A program made the position numbers and the translations under genes. Of a DNA stretch of 64,000 bases, positions 24,201 through 39,200 are shown in pieces (position 1 is the stretch's first letter; each line of letters starts with the position of its first letter). The stretch comes from Nectonema munidae (taxonomy: Eukaryota; Nematomorpha; Nectonematoida; Nectonematidae), in NCBI GenBank assembly GCA_030549495.1, contig JAUIRK010001052.1, forward strand, positions 2,480,001-2,544,000, written 5' to 3'. The notes beneath the pieces were generated by a model that was given only the letters and a program-made list of their open reading frames with translations, was not told the origin of the DNA and made no database searches.

Positions 24201-27200
24201 AAATGACTTCATCTCCTAAAAAAAAAGAATTTATGTTAACTTTTCAAAAGTACTATTTTTGTAGGAAAATTTTTGCAATTTGAAATTTTTGTAATTCATT
24301 TCTTTCTGTTACAAGTACAGATTAAATTAAAACATTTCCAAGTACTTTATTGTAATACTTGGAAGTTGAGGACTTCGATTCCAAGTACTTACAATAAATA
24401 GACAGAGTTTAAATCCTTGAAAAAATCGGTCTCCCTAAATTTTATTAGATCGACTCCCAACTCCGACACATGTGCTTTCAAATCTCCGACTCTGAAATTG
24501 TGAATTTAATATTTTTAATAATAAATAAAAAGAAAGTTAACAATCATATTATTACGCCTGAAAAAGAGTTCTCATTAAAATCAAGGGGAAGATAATTTAA
24601 CAAATCAAATTAGTTGACCTTATCGATTAAGAAAGTAGAAACATTTGTAAAGTGCCGGTTAGAAAAATGAAGATATTTGTGAATATATGTTTAAAATCAT
24701 TGCAAGAAAAGTTTTTTCACATAAATGCAATGAAAATCGTCCAAAAGAAAGAAAAAAAAGAAGTATTGATAAAAATTATTCTTCCATGCGAGTAGTGACA
24801 AAAATTTATATTATAAACATATTCCAAAAAAAGAAAAATGTTTTAATTGTCATTACTTTTTTTATTGTCTTGAACTTTGTGATGTGATTATTTTATCTAA
24901 AACTTGTATTAATAAGTGAGGTCAATTTTGATCTAAAAATTTTAAGTGTTAAGAAATAGGTTAAATAAAGTGCTAACTCATCCCATAGGATTTTTCCTTT
25001 AGGACAAATAAAAAGTCGCAAAATTTAACAACACTCAATAAATACAGAGACATATTTACTGCCGCATATAAAGTTATCACATAATAGCAACATCATTGGT
25101 CTAGAAAATGAATAGACGAGGAGGCCTGCCTTCTTTTGAGAAAAAGTGAGATTCTGAATCGAGATCGCAAATTGCATTAAGAAATAGAGTCATATCATTG
25201 ACGTAGTAAATAGGTATACTATTTATTCTCGTATTAAATCATTTATATTTATAATTACACACAAATTCATCAGCAATTAGATGAGAATATTCCTTCTCCC
25301 GATCATCGTAAAAATAAAAAATGCGACAACACCCAAACTGCGAAAAAAATGTATTAAATTAGTTTATGAAAAATCCAGATTTCAAAGAAATCTAAAATAG
25401 ATTTATTGTGAGAAGGTTGAATAATGAAATTAGATGCAGACATAATCATATTATAGGAGAACTCAAAAGAATAACACAAGCATTCATCGAAATGATATTC
25501 TCCTATTTGTATTGGACATTTCAATCATAAATTATATTTTCATAAATCTAATATACTTAAATTTTATTAAATATTTATTATATATACAAATTTTCTCTTC
25601 ATGTTTCTCGTACTTCTTTTTGATACTTTTCTTTATCCTCTTGCGTTCATGAGTATTTCTTTTGTGGCAGCCTTGTTCTCATTTATTCCAAATCTTACGT
25701 ACACTTTTATAAATGTGTATGGGTTTTATTAATATCAGCGGCCTTAAGGCCTTTTTGAATATTTCCCTTAAAAAAACTTTCTATATTGAAAATATATTGT
25801 CTATTCTATTTAAATTTGTAAAGATTTTGTCTTACTGATGTCACGAACTGTTCTTTTTTCTTTATAATTGTATGAATAAATCTTTCTTAAATTTTATTAA
25901 AATTTGAAGTCAGCTTGCAATAAAGATATTAAAAAAGACAATTGCATGTTTATCCTTCTATATTCTTTGAATAAGATGTGAGTTAGCATGTATATAACTA
26001 ACTTTTGCTGGTGCCCCTCAAAGCTAAGTTCTCATTAGTCTCTTTGGGATACTCACAACAAGTTCTGCCAAGGCTTTTTACCTTCTTATTGTACTTCAAA
26101 TAATTTGACAATTACGAAAATGAAGTTATGTTGTATCATTTTTAAAGGTAATACGTCAAAAAAGGCTCAAACCTGGAAGAAGATTTCCATAGACATCAGC
26201 AGTGCTTCCAGGTTTCACACTTGAAATAATGGTTCTCAAAATAGGATTTTGAATAGAAAGTTGCCCAACAATCACTTTAATGCCAAAAATACTGTTATCA
26301 TAAAGTAAGGAAGAAGCACCAGTAATCGCATTCATTGAACTTGACAGTGGTTTATTTTGGAAAGCCGATTTACGTTTATGCAGAAGCATATGCCCGATCA
26401 ACTTTTTACCAGAACTTGATAGCGACCACTTAACAAAGTAAGGATACTAAAATATAACAACATTAAAAATACAAAAGAAAATGCAAGTTAGTAAAAGCTA
26501 GATAGCAAAATTCTACACTCTAAGATTTTTAGCAAACTGTCCTTTTAAATACACATTTCACAACCTATAACTATATTAAAAAGAGAAAGCGCCATCAAAC
26601 TTTTACTCGCAACATTGCAATGTTTTTGTCAATTTTTTACATCAGTTTTAAATAAAATTGTAAAAACCTTAACTTTCTTTTACTTTAGATTTAATTTTCT
26701 TCTTTGACGTGTACTTTATTCTTTAAAGAACATATTGTTAACCAATCCTTTAACACAAAAGGATATTTAATTCATTAGAAGATACGATATAAAATTGCGT
26801 TATTTATATTAATACTCATAAAATTATATGTTTAAAATTCATTTAATGTTCTATGAAGTTGGATAACGTATAACAGTAGACTCTCTCTTTTTAAACGACA
26901 CGCCCTATATTTAAGATTGAGACCCATTTATCTTTTCTCAATAATACGACCACTTGTTGCTTTCATAGCAGACTATATTTTATAAAATGTAAACCCTAAC
27001 TATCAAATTATACAAACATAATGCATCCAATATATAACAGTGCACATATGATGGACACATAAAAAGTAAAGAAATGAAAATAATCATCGTCGTCACACAA
27101 AACAATGGAAGTCAGGAGAGTTAAATTGAAATAAACAGATTTTGAATAACATTAAATCTCTAACACTTTCATGACAACACTTTTAAATCTTCCAGATTGT

Positions 27201-30200
27201 CCAATGCAGTATAAAGTATAAATACTTGAACTAAACTTTCGTTTATGTGTTCACAAAAAAAACTTACATTAAACTTTTTTATTTCAAGAATAATGAAACT
27301 TTTCTTGACGACATTGGTTTCACAAGCATTAATCAAAATTCTCTAGTCAAGCCAAATAAAGCAACGTTGGAGGCTTATTATAAAATACATTTGAAAATTG
27401 TAGAAACTAAAAAGCCGCATACCATATGTGAAACTCTTATTAAACCTTGCATTTTGGAAGCAACAAAAAATAATTCTTGAAGAAAAATAGTCAAAACTGA
27501 AAGGAATTCTTCTATCAAATGACACAATAAGAAGTTGAATTTCAGACATGAATGAAGACCTCTTTATTCATTACAAATTGCTCCCAACTTATCGTTTATG
27601 TTCAATATTTTGATGGAAATTTAATTAAAACTTCTGAACCACTTGCAGCAACAACTCGTGGGGAAGATGTTTTAAAACTTTACAAGAATCATATTCATAA
27701 AAGCGTAACAACTTAAAGAATTTCTACAATTCTTTGTCAGGAAATGGGATCAGAGTATTCTGCTCTTCTATTTCATATAGAAGTATGATGGCTTTCCAAT
27801 GGCGAAATTTTAAATTGTTTGTTACAGTTGTGCGAAAAAATGAACATTTATTGAAACAGAATTGTGAAGCAAAAAAGTTTTCTCTATGAAAAGTTGAATT
27901 TATCAATTACAAGTAATAGTGCATAAAGTTTTTGAAAAAGTAGCAGTGGACCTCTCTGTAAAAAATTCAATTGAAATTAATCTTCAAATTAGACAACCAT
28001 TATTGACGCATGGTTTTTAAAACCTTTCGAAGTGGAAGAAAGTATCATAAGTGATTTTGATATTACTGCTAAATTCGAGTTTCTTAAACTTCCGAAGATA
28101 GCGAGTAAGTTTTACTGAAGAAAATATTTCAACATTTTGGGCAAAATTAAAAAAGACCATATTAGTTCAATACCCTTCTATCTTACAGCTGTGAAAGAGC
28201 AGAAGTACCATTGTAAAAACTTCAAAAGCACCTAAACATAGCAAAAATTTGATGACAATATGAGTTTTTCTTTTTCAATGTATTGGTTACTCGAGACCAA
28301 CAGCTGTTACTTTGTGTTCAAATTCTTCGAGAAAAATCGCTTCTAAACATTCTAAATAATTAAAAATTTCGATCATAGCAATCAAAAAGCGTGCATTACG
28401 ATGGAAATGTAGAACACTTTTGACTCATCTTGGAGAAGAGTTAATAAAATATAAAATTAAATTTTATTTACTTGACGACAATGCCCTTAGTCATATAATT
28501 AATAAACAAATTTGAAAACGATAAAGATCATTCCCCTACAAAAACACTTGCAATGAATGCAGGCATAATAAGGACATAGATTATATGAATGTGTTACAGA
28601 AGCAGTTCGCATTCACTATGGATATATAAAAGCATAGCAGGCATAAAATAGGAGGGTGAGGAATTGGGCCATAATCCTCCTTTCTTAAAATTAAGTATCT
28701 ATCTTTTATATTTGTTTGTCTTCAGTTTATTTATTTTTGTAAATAGATATATATTAGAAATTCTTTTAAAAGTCCAACTTCATAAATACTAAGCAACTAA
28801 TTATGATGATTATTTTTATATACTGGACATTAGCCATATAATCAATAAACTATTGTTAAAAATTGAATACGTAAAATTTAGTGAAAATTTATATTGAACA
28901 GTATAATTACGTAAAAAGAAACTGCAATTTACGGTTCTATATAACTTTTATAGAAATAATAATAATTCGGTTTTACGGCTACTTTCCCAGCAAGCTAGGG
29001 TCAAGCGGGTGTTACAACTGTGAAAACAGATATAAAAAGACTACCTAATTTTACTTTTCCAAAATTCCCTATTTCGTTCATCCCCTATTTTTACATTTCT
29101 TTTTTTCATACCCTTGCTACTTCCTTCCATGTTAATTTAGATTTATCTATAGTTTGCTATTTTTACGCTATATTAATTAATTCTTCAGGTGGTCTTCTGT
29201 TTACATGCCCAAACCACCGTAATCTTCGTCTCTCTATTACTTTATTGATTTCATTTACATTACATAAACTTCTTATTTTTTCATTGCTTAATTTGCCTTT
29301 CCAATTAGATTTACAAATAATTCTTAACATTCTCATCTCAGTTGTGGTTAACCTATTTTTTCTCAATTTCTTTTAACGCCCAACGTTGACTACTGTATAT
29401 TAAACTAGGTCTAATACAACTTTTATAAAGATAACCATTTATGTTTGAAGAAAAAGTTAGAACACTATTAAAGATTTAAATTTCTTCCAAGTTAGTTTTA
29501 TTCTGTGTTCTACTGAGTTACTAACACTACTTATCTGATCTATAACTTCTCCCAAGTAACAAAATTGATTAACCTTTTCTAGTTTTATATCTTTTATTAC
29601 TAACTTTACAACTTTTTAAAAATCTGAAAAAATATTACACTTAAAATTTTTAACTTTTAATAAACAACTTTAATGCCAGAGCATCTTTTATGTATCTATT
29701 TACTACAAGATGTACAAAAATGGAATTTCTTTTAACTATTATCCCACAAACATCACATGGATCTATTTTTGAAACTAGATTTTGTATATTTGAAGAATCA
29801 CCTATTTTCATCGACTTAGACTTCCTAAAGTTAATTCTTAAACTCTTATTTATGAAAGTTGTTTACCAAAAACTTATTTTCTCACTTAAATCTTCAAGAG
29901 AATCTGCAATTAAAATGATATCATCAGCATATAAAATTTCGTTCATATATTCTTTGATAGCATCTTTAAGAATTTCGTCAATGATTATATAAAAAAGAAA
30001 TGGACTTAATAGTGATCCTTGATTGTACACTACTCTTATTTTAAATTCATCAGAAATTGCATTTTCAATTTGTATACAAGTAACCTGGCGTGTATCCATT
30101 ACTGCCTTAACTAAATTTTCATTTACACCCTTTCTTCTTAAAGAGCATTCAAACAGAATTCTACAAACAGAACCAAAAGTCTTCTCCAAATCAATTAAAG

Positions 30201-33200
30201 CAAAATAAAGTCTATACCAGTTTCTCGATTTTTTATATATTAGCCGTGTAATAATGAAAATTGCGTCATTTATGCTTTTTCCTGGCATAAAACCAAACTG
30301 AATTTTACTTATCTTAACGATTTTTTTCAATCTATTCAGTATGACTCTTTCCATTATTTTCATATCGTGTTCTAAAAGTTTTATAGTTCTGTAACTTGAA
30401 CAAGCAGTAAGTTGGCCTTTGCCTTTATACAATTGTATGATTAGACTTTTATTCCATGACTCTGGGATGGGTGCCCCATTAAAAATGTTTTGAATTAGAA
30501 CTTTTAGAACATCGATTACTTCATCTTTAAATACTTTTAATATTTCTAATGAGCATTCACTATACCCTGTCCACTTCTTTGATTTTAATTCATCAAAAGC
30601 ACAAATAACTTCTTCAACGGTTATAGCGCATAATGATTATCTTTTTCAACTAATTCTAGCTTCTGCTTCTTAATCTCATTTTCTTTATTAAAAACATCTT
30701 GGGCATAATTTTTCCATGTACTCAGCATCTCAGGTATTTTATTCATTAAAAGTTCGGCTTCATTTCTAACACAAGACATACCCAACACGTCTTCATCTTC
30801 TCTTTTTCTTTGTCTAGCTATTTTAAAATTTTCATTCATCTTCATTTTTTCATTATATAACTTTTATAGAAAACACAACAAAATTTAAAAAAAAAAAAAT
30901 TTAATGTAAGGTTACACACTTGCATTGGAAAATTTCTATATTTTTCTTTGTGTGTAGTTTGAATGGCTTCATTTTCATCAAAACTTCTTGAAACGCCATA
31001 AACAAATTTATTTCTTGATAAACCTAAATTGGATAATTTAGGTTTATCTATATTTTGCTTATATAAAACTTCAGGATTTGTCTGATCGAGATATGTGTCT
31101 AAATAGTTAAGTGAGTATAAAATTAGCAAAACTCTAAGGTTCTAATATAAAAATAATATTTTTAAATATAAAGCTTTTAGTAAAAAATTGACCATTTTTG
31201 TTTAAAATGTCCTTTTATGGTTATAACGAACATAAAGAGTTTATATCCCTTCACCGTTAAAAATTTTAATTATGTGATTTTAGCAAACCATAATTAAATG
31301 ATGGTCAGGAGCTAATAAATCGATGATGATGATGAGGGTGATGATGATGGATACAGAAACTACCAATATTCTGACATTTATGACGAGTTTAGCGTCACGG
31401 TGTGATAATTTAAATGAACAAAGTAAAAGAATTTAATTTGAAAACTACTAAAGCGTAAAGTGACCTAACTCTATCCTAGTTAAAACCTTGTTTTCCATGG
31501 AAAAAGTGCTATCGAGTTAGTCTTGTAGAGCAAGAGCGTAGAAATTAGAGTAGAAGAGTTTTCAGTAAATAATCAAAAGTGTAAGAAAGCCATAGATGAT
31601 AATGATGATATTTATCAAGAGTGATAAACCGCAGGGCGAAAAAGAGTAAAGAACGAAAACAGTGTAGATTATGTAATATCCAAGCACATCGATAAGGGAG
31701 CAAGATGCGCTTTGCCCCTCCTGGCATTTATTTTGCCGCCTGATACTTCCTTGAAATATAAAAATGTTTACACTTTCTCATAGTCCTGGTCCTATTTAAA
31801 TCACTTTTGCCCTACCTCCTGTACTTAGAGCGACAGGGCTGGTAACATTATTCAAAGTAATTCGTTGTGGCAAAAAAGATATTATCTCTGCTTTTAACAT
31901 CTACCTCAAATTCATGAGCAAGACCTAGATTTAATTGAAAGTGCATCTTATGAATGCATCATAAGAAAATCAGTAAATGTTTACAAACAAAATATGGGTT
32001 ATTAAACTATTCTTAATAAAGACACATTTGAGGGGGTGTTTTTCGTCCCCCCCCCTTATGGAACTGCCACAATTTACAAACTGATAAACAAGTTTCCTAT
32101 ATAATGAAATCATTATCTCAGTAACTAGTATCCCTAACACACATATGTGCTTTGAAACAAACTTAGGTGTGCCGTAGGAAAAATCTGCACTCTTTTAAAC
32201 AAAGCATTATATATTTACTCTGGTCTAAAATATTAAGCGCCTCATTGATAGCTTTCTAATACACATTGACTAAAAACTAAAAATGTACGGGTATACAAAA
32301 AAAATATAATTAAAAATCTTATACTAAATTAAATTAAGGAAACCTTGTCATTCTTGGTAAAAAAAATATTGATGGATTCATTTGTTCAACATATTTTCAT
32401 AATTTTATATTTTATTTGAATGTTATCTTTTGGTAAGTTATCAAAGACCACATATAATGAAAACAATATTTTTATAGATAAAGAAATCCTCCAAAAGTAT
32501 TTTCACGAAACTGAAACATGATAATGAAATTTTAGCGAAAAGTTTTTATTTTTTTCAACTCTATATTTTTAGAGTATAATTCAATAACAAAGAAATAAAA
32601 TATTATTCTGATCTATTAATATTTTTTGATTAAATATCTTGCAACAATACATTGTTAAAAATAGGAGTAAAATCTGTCAATAGCAGCCCCTCTTATTAGC
32701 GACACCCTTCAAAGGTAAATAAAATTACCTATAATGACCTATATTCTCTATAAATTTTGCTATGCTTTTAACCTGTGTTTAGAGACCCTTTTAAAATATT
32801 CTGTCAAATTTAAAAGCTTCTCTTCCTCCTGCTAGTTACGCCCGTTTTTGTTTAGAATATATTTTTTATCTAAATAGTATTGATCAGAATAATTTCCTTT
32901 TTTGCGCTGGCTTAGTTAATTTTCACCTCTAAGCACAGTCCTCATAGGTAAAGCAATTTGTTTGAAATGATAGAATATTAACGAATTTTCAAATTTACTT
33001 ATTTTTTTTATATAAAAAGCATTTCTAGTGTTTTAAGTTTTCTTTTATATTAAGAGTCTATTTGACTTAAAAGTAAATTCAAGTCGCTGTATTTCCCTAA
33101 TTTTGAGCTTAATGAATGTAAAATACTTAAACTGTAAATTGAATAACTATTTAGTTTTTTAGCCAAAAACACTAAGCGCGCGTACCTAAATTTAAGGAAA

Positions 33201-36200
33201 AAGCTAGAAATGATTGAAAAAAATAAAGATCGTCTTCCTTGTTACACATTAGCTAAAGAATTTGGAGTAAGTAAAACCCAAATTCAAAATATTATCAAAA
33301 ATAAAGAAAAAGTAAAAGTTCAGAATCCAAAACATTAAAGATAAGCTCATCTTTCACCGATCTTATTAATTATTTTGTCTATGAGTGGTTTTGTGCAATG
33401 AAAGCTAAAAATGTTCCTATTTCTGGAGGGATGATTCAAGAAATTTATAAAGTTTTACCTTCAAGAGCACTGGTTCTAAAAACAATAGATGTAAAAGTGG
33501 TAAAAAAATCAGTTTTCATTTTGTGTTGTAGTCCTCATGGTGAGAAGCCATACCCTCTGATTATTATAGGATTTAATGAAAAACTACGTTGCTTTAAAAA
33601 AATATCATTTTCAACTTTGGAAATGACATAATGAAATAAAAAACCCTTGATGACTATAGATCAACTACTTTTTAATTGGCTCCAAATTCTCAATAATCAA
33701 ATGATCAAAGAAAAGCGCTAGATCCTTTTATCGGTAGATAATGTTGCACCAGATAGAAATATTATGCGCTCTAATATTGAAGTCTCTCTTTTACAGAGAA
33801 TTCAATCAACCGTTAGGCATTGCAATTATCAAAAATTTTAAATCCTTTTATACACAAAACTTTTGAAGCAAATAATTATGAGAATCGATGAAAGTGAAAA
33901 TCCTCTTGAAGCTTTAAAGAAGATTGATCTCTTGGATGTACTTATATTGATAAAAAAAATCTTGGAATTCTGTAGAAGCATCTATAATTATTAATTATTT
34001 CAAAAAATGTGGATTTAAAGTTCAAACTGACCGAGATATTGGTGAATATGTTTCACTTCCTGAAGAATGTTATGTCCTGTTTGATCAAGTGAATTGGGAA
34101 GATTTTATGTATTTTGATAAAGATTTACTTCTCCAGATGTAAGAATAATTGTAATGATCTAGAAGGAAAACTAATGAATTTTAGGAAGTCAACTCCTACG
34201 CTTTAAGAGGAAGCATTAGAAGCAATCCTTTTAAGATTGCTGCTTTTAATGAAATCTTTAAAACATAAATGTAAAGCATCTGAAAGATTTTTGCTAAAAT
34301 TGCTGAAACTTTACATTAACAAATAAGCATAACTGTAATGCCTTTTAAGATATAAGCGTCGACACTTTAACAGAAGAGTTTTTACTTAACAAAAAATTCA
34401 AGAATGAACAACTAGATAATACATTTTTAGAATAAGTCGCGAATCTTTTTAAACTCATGGTATTTATTGGACTAACTGCATTTGCGTTTGTAATGATCGT
34501 GTTTCAGCAGTGATAAAAGGAGATAACGAATTAGTTTGAAGAGTAAAGCTCGAAAATCACAAAATATAAATTACGCATTGCTGCATTCATAAGTTCTTAA
34601 CATTAAAAAAGTTCTTAACCTAACGAACTTCCAGAAACACTAGGTGAATGAATCCACATTAAAATTTTAATAGCAAGAGTTTTAAATTGGCAACGTTTTA
34701 TTGTAATTTGAAAAGAAATATGATCAGATAATCACAAGTTTCACACCGCACTAAGTTTGTTTTCTTGAGGCAAAGTACTAGCAACTATATTTGAACTCTA
34801 TAAATTAGTTAATTTTATTAAATTTAAACCATCAAAACATAAGAATAGAGACAAATATAAGTTAGATAAGTTTGCTTTTATGGCCGATATATTTGACCAT
34901 ATGAATGAAATCAATTTTGTTAAAAGAGAAAATATATTAGCATGGTCTGACAAATTAATTGTATTAAGGAGAAAATGTCACTTTGGCAAAATCAGTTAGA
35001 ACTAGGATCACTAAAAATATTTTTAAGAATCAAGCAAAACGAAAAGAAAATTGATTAACATTTTTATTATTTTTGGACTAAAACTCTAATCATTGTTAAC
35101 TCGAAAATAAGGAAATTACTTCCATACAATTAACACCAAGCAATTGATCCAAAATAGTTCTGCAGCTAATGCTGATACTTCAAAGGCCTTTTGCAAATAT
35201 ACGAAGATTTTGAAAAAAATTGAAAATTTCCAATGATATTATGGAAACCTGAGATTAAAGAATGAATTCCACTTGATATCGAAATATCAATAGAAAAAGA
35301 ATATAAACACACTTCTAAATTAGATATTGAAATTTACAAATTATTTGTGCGAAAAAACTTTTTTATCATTATAAATGATATGAAAAAGTTATTGATAGGG
35401 CAATTCCAGACATTGAGCCAAACATGTACTCATTGAAAAATGCACAAATATCACATTGAACAAAACATACCAGAATCAAAACGATAAAAATTACATTTTT
35501 CCAAATATTTATTATCCTCACACGTTTTGTTTTTAGCCTTTTTTACATGGAATTAATATAAAGGTTAACTATCACTAATTAAGCAATTATTAATCCGGTA
35601 GTATCAGTAATACAACACTGATTTTGTTTCATGAAACATGAGTTTTTTTTATGAAAAGTTTAGAAAAAGTATTAGGGAAAAGCTTAATAATATATTGTAA
35701 TGAAATAAGTTTATAAAAAAATTTAAAAGTTTAATTATAAATTTTAAGATCAAGATATTGTCATTAGTTTGCAAGTTTGGTGTATTTTAACCTAATACAT
35801 GGCTATCCCCCAAAACGACAAATCCGGAAATCTACAAGTCCCAATGATACCAAATTAGTGATAATCAATTTATGATTGTTTATATAAAATTAGTGAATAA
35901 AATTTATATTAACTCATTTATAGAGGCGTATAGGCTAATTTCTTCTAATGGAGAACACACTCACACAAACGAAGAAGGGAGAGAAAAAGCTACCCCTATC
36001 TTTAAAAGATTTTAGTTACATTTTACTTTGGGTGTAATGCTTAAGTTTGAAATGAACATATTTTCAAATGAAAAGCGGTTAAGTACCACTTGTTTAGAGA
36101 AGGATTAATATCAATTAAATAGCATAAAAAAATTTAATGAAAGCAAAAATTATTTACGCAAAGTATATATATATATCTCTTACGCCATGCACATAATGAT

Positions 36201-39200
36201 GATACCATTAGAAAAATTCATTACATAAAATAAATGAACTAATATCAATAAAGATCGAAGAGAACTATTTATAATTGAAAATGTTTATCTCTAATTTCTC
36301 ATTAAATCATTCAATCAATATCATTAAAAGGAATGAAGAATTAAAATCGATTCATAAAATTTAAATCAGTTCACCTTATCTTTCGCAATTAAATAAATTT
36401 CCTCAATTATTTTTGCCGCAATAAATATACTTTTTCGACATAAATATTCTTTGGGAATCTCAGGGAAATAAATAAATTGCTATATGCGAATAAGTACAAG
36501 ACCAAGGGTAGAGCACTGCACGTGTATCGGTGAGGCCGTTTTACCACTGCCCAGGGGCAAGTAATCGTTGAAAAAATTGCAGAGAGGGGCATCGACGAAT
36601 TCTATTTTTCCCATACTGAAAAGAGATTAAGTGCCTATAATTTAGTCTTTTCATATTTTTTCTTAGTAAAATGTTTATACGAAATATACTTTTGATTATT
36701 TCTGATACAAACTAAGAAGCAGCATGTGACTGTTTTGACCAATCTTTACCAATGCGTTAATAGTGATTCTGGTAGGAGAAAATACCAATTTCCAAAGATA
36801 TACAGATTTCCCTAAGTGATACACAAAATAATAGGAAAAATAAAAACGCTATTTGATCCGCTTGATCCCCTAAGTGATTTAAAATTTATATATACATTTC
36901 AGAAAAGCAAATAAAAAAATTATAACTAATTTTGCATTGATCACCATATGTTTAAGATAGAACCAAGAAGTAGAAAATGTCAAAAAAAAAGTTATGCAAT
37001 GAGTACCGTATTTTTGGAACTAAAGGGCGCAAGGTCAATAAATATTAAGGTGGATGTCTCGTTTCATACATAAGGCGCATTGATAAAAGTCAAACAAAAT
37101 AAACTTTATTAAAAAAATTTCACCAAGTAAGAAATACCTGCAATTATACTCAATTCCCTGACTTATTCCTCGCTTTCGAACACATCAAACTCTTCATTTT
37201 CAGTATCCAAGTTTAAAAGTTGCGCAATCTGGGCATTAAGAAGATCATGATCATCATTATTTGAATCACTATCATTGCTAGTACTTTGCAACTCAACAAT
37301 GATTCCAGCTTTAGTAGAACCACATATAACACTAAGGACTGGTACTTTGGACCACGCATCCAAAATCCATTGACTGATAGTGGCATAACTTGCACGACGT
37401 TCTCTTCCTGTTTTGGTAAAGGTATGTTCCCCTTCTGTCATCCAGCGCTTCCATCGCAATTTTATTTTAAACGATCTATATTAAAAAAGTTTTAACTTTT
37501 TTGACTTTGGCATTGATTCTATCAGTGATATGGGCCCGCATAGAGGCGCATATTAACATTGATGGAAACGAATGAAAAAACCCATTCTTTTGACAAACAC
37601 TTCACTTAACCATTCGCTCATCTTCTGCTCATCCATCCACCCATTTGAATTAGCTTTGATAATGATACCAGATAGAAACTTTTCTTTTGGTAAAGTTTTT
37701 CTTTTAAAAATAATCATAGGAGGAAGTTTTTGATCATTAGACTGGCAACCATGAACTACAGTGAAACACGATTTTTCGTTGCCTGTGGTGCGAATAGATA
37801 CTGAACTAGTTCCTCTTTTCTCGACAGTACGATTTATAGGGATATAAAAAATTAGTGGAATCTCATCCATATTAGTAATGTGTTCGAGTCGTATTTTTTC
37901 AGCAATTATTTTTGGCAGTAGTTCCGAAAAATATTAAGTTTTTCTTTGTAATCTTTTGGCAGTTACTCGGAAACGGTAGTTTTTGCGCGTTTGAAAGATT
38001 GTGTCTTTTCATAAAACGAAAGCATCAAGAAGGACCTCCTTGAAAGTTATTGATTTTCATTTCACGAGAAATTGCTTTTGCTTTCAGTCTAATTGAAACA
38101 GTTGAAATGTTTCTACCTGTTGTTCTTTGTTCAATAACCCACTGTTCAACATCGTTTTCTAACTGGGAGCATCTAGCTTTGTTTCCTCTGAAACTTTGTT
38201 TTTTCTTCTTCACTTGGCGCAAGTCATCTTGTTTTTCGAATTTCTTAACATAGATTGATTTATATTAAATTCTCTTGTAGCTGCTTTATTTCCATGTTCT
38301 TTTGAATAATCAATAGCTCAAGTTTAAAACTTGCTTCATAAGCATGTCTTTTTGAAGGTATCATTAAAAAATAAATAGTAATAATTTAATCTAAATAATC
38401 TAAACACAAAACTATACTCAAATATAAAATATTTTGAACAACCTAATTTAAAAGATAGACATTTTAGTTAGAAGAGAGGAAGATAATAAATTTAAAAAAA
38501 AATCAAAACCTTTTTTTTAATTAAAAATCTCTAAAATATTTTGGAATAATATTTTTTATGAATTAAAAATGCCTTGTTTTACTCTTTTTTATACATAAGA
38601 CGCACCGTACTATAAGGCGCATTCTTGTTCTCACAAAAAATAAAGTTACTCAAAGTGCGCCTTATAGTCCGAAAATTACGGTAAATGAGAATATGGATAT
38701 TTTTAATTAATGATAAAAGAAAATATAAATAATAAACTTGTAGAATTTGAAAAAAGTCTCTTTGATTTACACAACAATGGAGTAGAATATTACACTTTTC
38801 ACAAATTTTCTTTGTCTTTTTTTGCAGTAATCACATATTCGTTGAGTTGGATTACTCTTTATATAATACTAAATCTATATTATAACCCCCAATACTAAAT
38901 CTAAGTTCATTACACACTCTTCCTACAGAAATTTGGATTTCTTAGGACCTATTTTAACTCTGTTACTTGATTGAGTAAGGTAAGCAAATACAATGTTTCT
39001 TCTGACATCTAACAAACTCACTTTTTCATCAGGATGTAATTTTTGTCATGTGATTTTGTGTGATATAGGCCCAAGCTCATTGCCAATACGAAATTCGCCA
39101 CCTTGTCAAGGTAGTCACAACCCCCTGATAAACAGCGCAGTTTCCTAGAGAAGAATGTACTCCCCAAAATGGTGGCGACAGGCATCAATCTCGTATGGAG

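Larger units (their letters stand above)
26447..30919 (-). other. RIM intron (4.5 kb) before the PDZ exon
   Basis: Holds a hAT fossil (27240-28600) and a LINE copy (29160-30850). At about 26878-26910, GTAGACTCTCTCTTTTTAAA resembles a Tigger-type terminus. The rest is AT-rich without a gene. Confidence 0.85.

Noticed and set aside
29020-29376. 118-codon plus-strand frame rich in Phe, Leu and Ser
   Set aside because: It lies antisense to the LINE C-terminal region, which explains the open frame.
36407-36592. 61-codon minus-strand frame considered as a host exon
   Set aside because: No conserved motif, and it does not fit RIM phase between 40441 and 30920, which already join cleanly through the 30920-31098 exon.
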